Source: Actinoplanes missouriensis 431
GTDB taxonomy: Bacteria > Actinomycetota > Actinomycetes > Mycobacteriales > Micromonosporaceae
DNA length: 64,000 nucleotides
Assembly (NCBI RefSeq): GCF_000284295.1
Contig: NC_017093.1
Location: forward strand, 1,364,001 to 1,428,000
Direction of reading: 5' to 3'
Under the pieces are notes generated by a model. It ran no database searches. It saw only the letters and a list, made by a program, of their open reading frames with translations, and was not told where the DNA came from. Position 1 is the stretch's first letter. The number at the start of each line of letters is the position of its first letter. The position numbers and the translations under genes are program-made. This document shows, in pieces, positions 62,509-64,000 of the stretch.

Positions 62509-63594
62509 TCATGAAGAGGCGGAGGTTGCTTTTTCGGTGATCCCGAGGTCGATCTCGGAGGTGCGGTCGCTGCGGTTCGGGAGGATGTTGGTGACCAGCA
62601 CGATCAGGCAGCCGATCACCGCGTACAGGGTGAGGACGAGCAGGTGACTGCCGATCGGGGCGTCCGGGAAGTAGAGGTTGTCGCGGACCGCCTGGACGCC
62701 GGCGCCGGTCGGCAGGTTCTCGCCGAGCACCCGGCCGAAGGTGGGCAGGAACTCCGGCAGGATGCTGGCGCCGGAGATCACCGTGCCGATCGTGAAGTAG
62801 AAGATGCCGACCAGCGCGCCGGCCGGACCGATCAGGGCCACCGCGCCGGCCGTCGAGCCGGTGATCGCCAGCGAGATCAACGAGAAGATCAACAACATTT
62901 CGGTACGGTCGGCACCCTCACCGACGTTGAACCAGCTCATCGACCACAGCACCGCGGCGGCCGAGCCGATCGCGTAAAGGATCAGCAGGCCGAGGTGGGC
63001 GACGCCGCGCTTCCAGGAGCGGCGGGCCTTCGGGATGAGCCGGCCCAGGCCCATCGAGGCGATCGAGCCGCCCAGCGACAGCGCCTGGGTGAGGAAGCCG
63101 AGCGAGACGCCGTTCACGTCGTCGGCGGGCAGCGGCACCACGTCGGTGACCGACGGCGGCGTGATCAGCGCCTTCGCCTGCGCCACGGTGATCTCGGTGG
63201 AGTCCTCGGCGAGCGCGGTCAGCTTGTTCGCGGTCTGCTGCTGCATCACGGTGGTGTAGGTGGTGCGCAGTAGGGTCGCGGCGGAGGCGCCGGCCGCGCT
63301 CGCCACGTAGAGCATCGGCTGGTCACCGGTGAGGTCGAGGCCGCCGTAGATGTCGCGTTCCTGGATCGCGGTGGTGAGCGCGCCGGCCGAGCCGAAGTCC
63401 CGGACCTCGAACCTGCCCTCCGCCTCCAGCATCGTGGTGACCTGCTCGGTCTGCTCGCCGCCGGCGAGCAGACCGACCGGAAGGTGATGCGGCGCGGCCT
63501 TGTGCCCCATGCCCAGGTAGTACGCGGTGAGCAGCAGCTGCACGAGCATCCCGACCACGCAGACCGCGAGGGCGAAGCGGCGGAAACTGGTCAC
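62509..63594 (-). CDS. ABC-2/YhgE-like membrane protein
   Basis: 361 residues. One N-terminal membrane segment, then a large extracytoplasmic domain (about 35-165; GAPHHLP-like loop, IYGGLDLTGDQPMLYVASAA), then five to six segments in the C-terminal half (about 190-345). This is the DUF3533/YhgE-Pip ABC-2 membrane architecture. No ATPase is adjacent, so it may act alone or with a distant partner. Confidence 0.75.
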   Translation of the reverse strand: MTSFRRFALAVCVVGMLVQLLLTAYYLGMGHKAAPHHLPVGLLAGGEQTEQVTTMLEAEGRFEVRDFGSAGALTTAIQERDIYGGLDLTGDQPMLYVASAAGASAATLLRTTYTTVMQQQTANKLTALAEDSTEITVAQAKALITPPSVTDVVPLPADDVNGVSLGFLTQALSLGGSIASMGLGRLIPKARRSWKRGVAHLGLLILYAIGSAAAVLWSMSWFNVGEGADRTEMLLIFSLISLAITGSTAGAVALIGPAGALVGIFYFTIGTVISGASILPEFLPTFGRVLGENLPTGAGVQAVRDNLYFPDAPIGSHLLVLTLYAVIGCLIVLVTNILPNRSDRTSEIDLGITEKATSASS

Positions 63595-63625
63595 GTCCGA
63601 AAGCTTCGCAGCTGGCGGGAGCGAA

Positions 63626-64000
63626 TCAGGCCAGATCGGAGGGATTCGTGTTCGCCCCGCAGAGCAGCACCGCGACCTTCTCGCCCGGCTGCGGCACGTA
63701 GGCCTCGGACAGCAGCGCCGCCTGGGCCGCCGCGGTGCCGTGCTCGACCACGATCCGGTAATCGTCCCAGAGCCGGCGACGGGCCTCGACGATCGCGTCG
63801 TCGGTCACCAGCACCGAGGTGATCTTCGCGTCGACGGCCAGCTCGAAGGCGATCCGCCCGACTCGCCGGGCGCCCAGCGAATCAGCCGCCACACCGGAGA
63901 CCGGCACGTCGACCGGCTCGCCCTTCTCCAGCGCGGTGTGCAGCGCGCAGGACGTCACCGGCTCGACCGCGACCACGTTCACCCGGTCGCGCAGAGCGGC
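63626..64000 (-). CDS. Threonine/serine dehydratase-like, C-terminal part (5' end outside window)
   Basis: Frame is open to the window edge; 124 residues visible. VLLCGANTNPSDL at the end is the C-terminal hallmark of PLP-dependent threonine/serine dehydratases (Gly-rich then Asn, Asp). VVEHGTAAAQAALL resembles the late Glu-Ser/Gly motif. The PLP lysine lies outside the window. Probably a biosynthetic or catabolic dehydratase. Confidence 0.8.
   Translation of the reverse strand, partial: AALRDRVNVVAVEPVTSCALHTALEKGEPVDVPVSGVAADSLGARRVGRIAFELAVDAKITSVLVTDDAIVEARRRLWDDYRIVVEHGTAAAQAALLSEAYVPQPGEKVAVLLCGANTNPSDLA

Overview
The window is high-G+C actinobacterial DNA. Its gene content points to a motile, sporulating Micromonosporaceae-type organism, most like Actinoplanes: GTG starts are common, it has a PucR-type FasR in front of a type II fatty-acid operon, a homodimeric AceE, a class II HelD, a DUF3052/AhpE pair and a bacterial A-type RNase P RNA. 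The genus is inferred from gene families and synteny, not from a marker gene.

Layout. (1) 1-5.8 kb: the end of a conjugation or type IV secretion-like locus (VirB4-like ATPase, VirD4-like coupling protein, DUF4913), convergent with a minus-strand operon of a small putative antitoxin, a zeta-type toxin kinase and a ParA/MinD-like ATPase. (2) 5.9-24.4 kb: mixed chromosomal genes (tyrosine phosphatase, MFS exporter, a second-type ArgRS with a possible leader peptide, a Tat-exported 5'-nucleotidase, a Ser/Thr kinase, a STAS protein, PfkB-SurE, a CDF metal exporter, HelD, alpha/beta hydrolase, beta-carbonic anhydrase, DUF3145). (3) 24.5-32.5 kb: a GH3 lipoprotein, then the core lipid operon fabD-fabH-acpP-fabF-accD6-like with fasR upstream and a perfect dyad in the fasR-fabD gap. 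(4) 32.7-46.4 kb: a small unknown ORF, a TetR regulator, gltX, a chemoreceptor, aceE, an E1 alpha-beta fusion, DUF3052, ahpE, tRNA-Val(UAC) and DUF402. (5) 46.5-57.2 kb: a membrane protein, a prim-pol-like protein, an operon of XRE-TPR regulator, flavoprotein, Nif3, zinc-ribbon coiled coil and RNase H/phosphatase, then a chitinase, DUF3311-MctP and an SpdB-like membrane protein. (6) 57.3-60.6 kb: a decayed integrative element bounded by a 29-bp imperfect repeat of the rnpB 3' end. It holds a frameshifted PP2C gene, a wrecked tyrosine integrase and an apparently intact low-G+C pair (small membrane protein plus HTH protein) behind a perfect 19-bp dyad. (7) 60.5-64 kb: rnpB, a VanY-like peptidase, ribA, an ABC-2/YhgE-like membrane protein and the end of a threonine/serine dehydratase-like gene.

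Most genes are housekeeping or ordinary accessory genes. The most unusual points are the rnpB-targeted element and its two-gene cargo, a dyad consensus (CRCACA-N3-TGTGCG) shared by two HTH loci 11 kb apart, and short tandem duplications that start at or just after the stop codons of six genes. All assignments come from reading the sequence; no database search was run.
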